A stretch of 12,318 nucleotides of DNA. Origin: Collinsella sp. CAG:166. Lineage in GTDB: Bacteria; Actinomycetota; Coriobacteriia; Coriobacteriales; Coriobacteriaceae. Below are positions 11,189 through 12,318 of the stretch, in pieces. Under the pieces are notes generated by a model, which was not told where the DNA came from, did no database searches, and saw only the letters and a list, made by a program, of their open reading frames with translations. The stretch's first letter is position 1. Each line of letters begins with the position of its first letter. Position numbers and translations under genes: made by a program. The stretch covers positions 1-12,318 of the forward strand of contig FR878672.1 in NCBI GenBank assembly GCA_000434535.1. Direction: 5' to 3'.

Positions 11189-12318
11189 ATGTTCTGTTCG
11201 CAGTGTGGCGCCCCCATGGGCGATAACGACAAGTTCTGCGGCGTGTGTGGTGCCCCCAATGCCGGTGCTGCAGCTTCCGCCCCTCAGGGTCAGCCTCAGC
11301 CTCAGCAGTTTGTTCCTCAACCTGTCGCGAACGCGTCCAAGGGCTGCACGGCTCAGGCGTTTGAGGATATGACCAAGACTCCGGGCGTGCTGCAGCGCGT
11401 GTGCCAGATTGCCTTTTTGCCGGCGCTTATCTGTGTCGTGTCGGTACTCGTGCTGTTCATCCCCGTTATCGGCGGTATTGCGGCTGCCATCGGCTTTTTG
11501 GCTGCCTACGTGGCGAGCGTGTGCGGTTCGGGCTTTGGCATCGAGTGGGGTCGCGACCTGTCGCTTAAGATCGATGACGGCATGGGTCGTCCGTTGATGC
11601 GTTCCACGTCGTTTGGTCTCGGAATCTTTTCGAGCGTTATTTCGGTCGTGCTCGAGGTTATCGCTGCCATTCCCATTATCGGTGTAGTGCTTTCGCTGGT
11701 GGAGGGCGTGGTAATTGGCGCCGCGGGCTCGTATTCTTATTACGGCTCTTATGCGCTCGAGGCTGCGCTGTTTGGCTCGCTTGGCCTGCTTGTCCTGGCT
11801 ATGATTGCCACGGCGGTCCTGGGGGTTTTCTTTAAGATGTTCGCCGACATTGCCGTGATGCACTTTGCGGTGACCGGTCGCGTCGAGAGCGCGTTTTCGC
11901 TCGATAAGGTCTGGGCGGCGTTTAAGCACAACAAGACCAAGCTGTTCTGCGCTTCGTTCCTTCCGGAGTTTTTGACGGGCCTGGTTTCCAACGCCATTAC
12001 GTGGATCTTGACAGCTGTCTTTGGTGCCATCGCCGGAATTGGCGCGTACGGCTATTACTATCGCCCCACGGGTATCGAGGCGATTGTTACCGCCGGTGGT
12101 GTCACGCTCGTATTGTTCCTGGTGCTGATTGCATTCGTCACGGTGTTCCTTACGGTCTTTGGCAAGATGCTCAAGCACCGTGCCGTTGGCTATTGGGCTG
12201 CACGTTATGCAAGCGAATGGGCCGATGAGGACAAGGACGACGTTTTGACTTTTGTGCTCCCGGGTGAGAAGAAGCCTGCTCCTGCGGGATTCAATCCCAC
12301 GGCAGCCACTGGTGCTGC
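11189..12318 (+). CDS. Zinc-ribbon membrane protein with DUF4013-like domain (3' end outside window)
   Basis: An open frame of 376 codons with no stop before the window edge. The N-terminus is a compact zinc ribbon: cysteines at 3, 6, 17 and 20 in CSQCGAP and CGVCGAP. A Gln/Pro/Ala-rich linker follows (about residues 24-50), then a polytopic membrane region from about residue 72 to 325 with roughly six to seven helices. A GRDLSLKIDDGMGRP loop and an IAVMHFAVTGRVESAF segment recall DUF4013 proteins. The C-terminal visible part is hydrophilic and rich in Asp, Lys, Ala and Pro. Function is unknown; such proteins are probably membrane regulators or assembly factors, an inference only. ATG 11189 is preferred over the in-frame ATG at 11180 because AAGGGA (11175-11180) is 8 bp before it and overlaps the other. 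Confidence 0.75.
   Translation, partial: MFCSQCGAPMGDNDKFCGVCGAPNAGAAASAPQGQPQPQQFVPQPVANASKGCTAQAFEDMTKTPGVLQRVCQIAFLPALICVVSVLVLFIPVIGGIAAAIGFLAAYVASVCGSGFGIEWGRDLSLKIDDGMGRPLMRSTSFGLGIFSSVISVVLEVIAAIPIIGVVLSLVEGVVIGAAGSYSYYGSYALEAALFGSLGLLVLAMIATAVLGVFFKMFADIAVMHFAVTGRVESAFSLDKVWAAFKHNKTKLFCASFLPEFLTGLVSNAITWILTAVFGAIAGIGAYGYYYRPTGIEAIVTAGGVTLVLFLVLIAFVTVFLTVFGKMLKHRAVGYWAARYASEWADEDKDDVLTFVLPGEKKPAPAGFNPTAATGA

Noticed and set aside
10100..12178. A 692-codon open frame on the minus strand across the YitT and zinc-ribbon genes
   Set aside because: It is antisense to two clear genes with ribosome sites and family motifs. Its product is dominated by Arg, His, Asp, Asn and Thr with no recognisable domain, which is what the reverse strand of G/C-ending hydrophobic codons gives.

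Overview
The window is a GC-rich, densely packed bacterial chromosome segment of ordinary housekeeping and envelope genes. It looks like a gut Coriobacteriia genome, most likely Collinsella or a close relative. That is inferred from the base composition, the AmaP/DUF2273/Asp23 cluster, the DUF6020-type membrane protein and the small A/T-rich hairpin repeats between genes. No search could be run, so the genus is a judgement. I see no rRNA, tRNA, CRISPR array, transposase, prophage gene or toxin-antitoxin pair.

Layout. On the minus strand, an OPT-family transporter (105-1808) ends in a strong intrinsic terminator at the left edge. It diverges from coaX (type III pantothenate kinase), and a small palindrome sits between the two putative promoters. 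All remaining genes are on the plus strand: coaX, a dCMP/cytidine deaminase (ComEB type), a stand-alone NifU C-terminal-domain Fe-S scaffold, lgt (prolipoprotein diacylglyceryl transferase), a 727-residue polytopic membrane protein of probable DUF6020 family, a YebC/TACO1 protein, the three-gene amaP-DUF2273-asp23 operon, a YitT-family membrane protein, and a zinc-ribbon plus DUF4013-like membrane protein that runs off the right edge.

How they work together. The left half is core metabolism and biogenesis: CoA synthesis, dUMP supply, Fe-S assembly and lipoprotein maturation. These are mostly separate transcription units with their own leaders. The one clear operon is amaP-DUF2273-asp23, where the first two genes overlap by 8 bp and the third follows after 44 bp. 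It encodes two membrane proteins and the soluble Asp23 protein they are expected to hold at the membrane. The last two genes are membrane proteins of unknown substrate.

The most interesting signal is not a gene. A hairpin repeat of about 40-55 bp occurs twice in opposite orientation, at 4907-4962 and 9806-9861, and 38 of 40 core positions are identical. A related hairpin starts on the lgt stop codon (4845-4882). The second copy carries a spare left arm that also starts on a stop codon, that of asp23. I found no convincing undescribed multi-gene system; the rest of the window is conventional.
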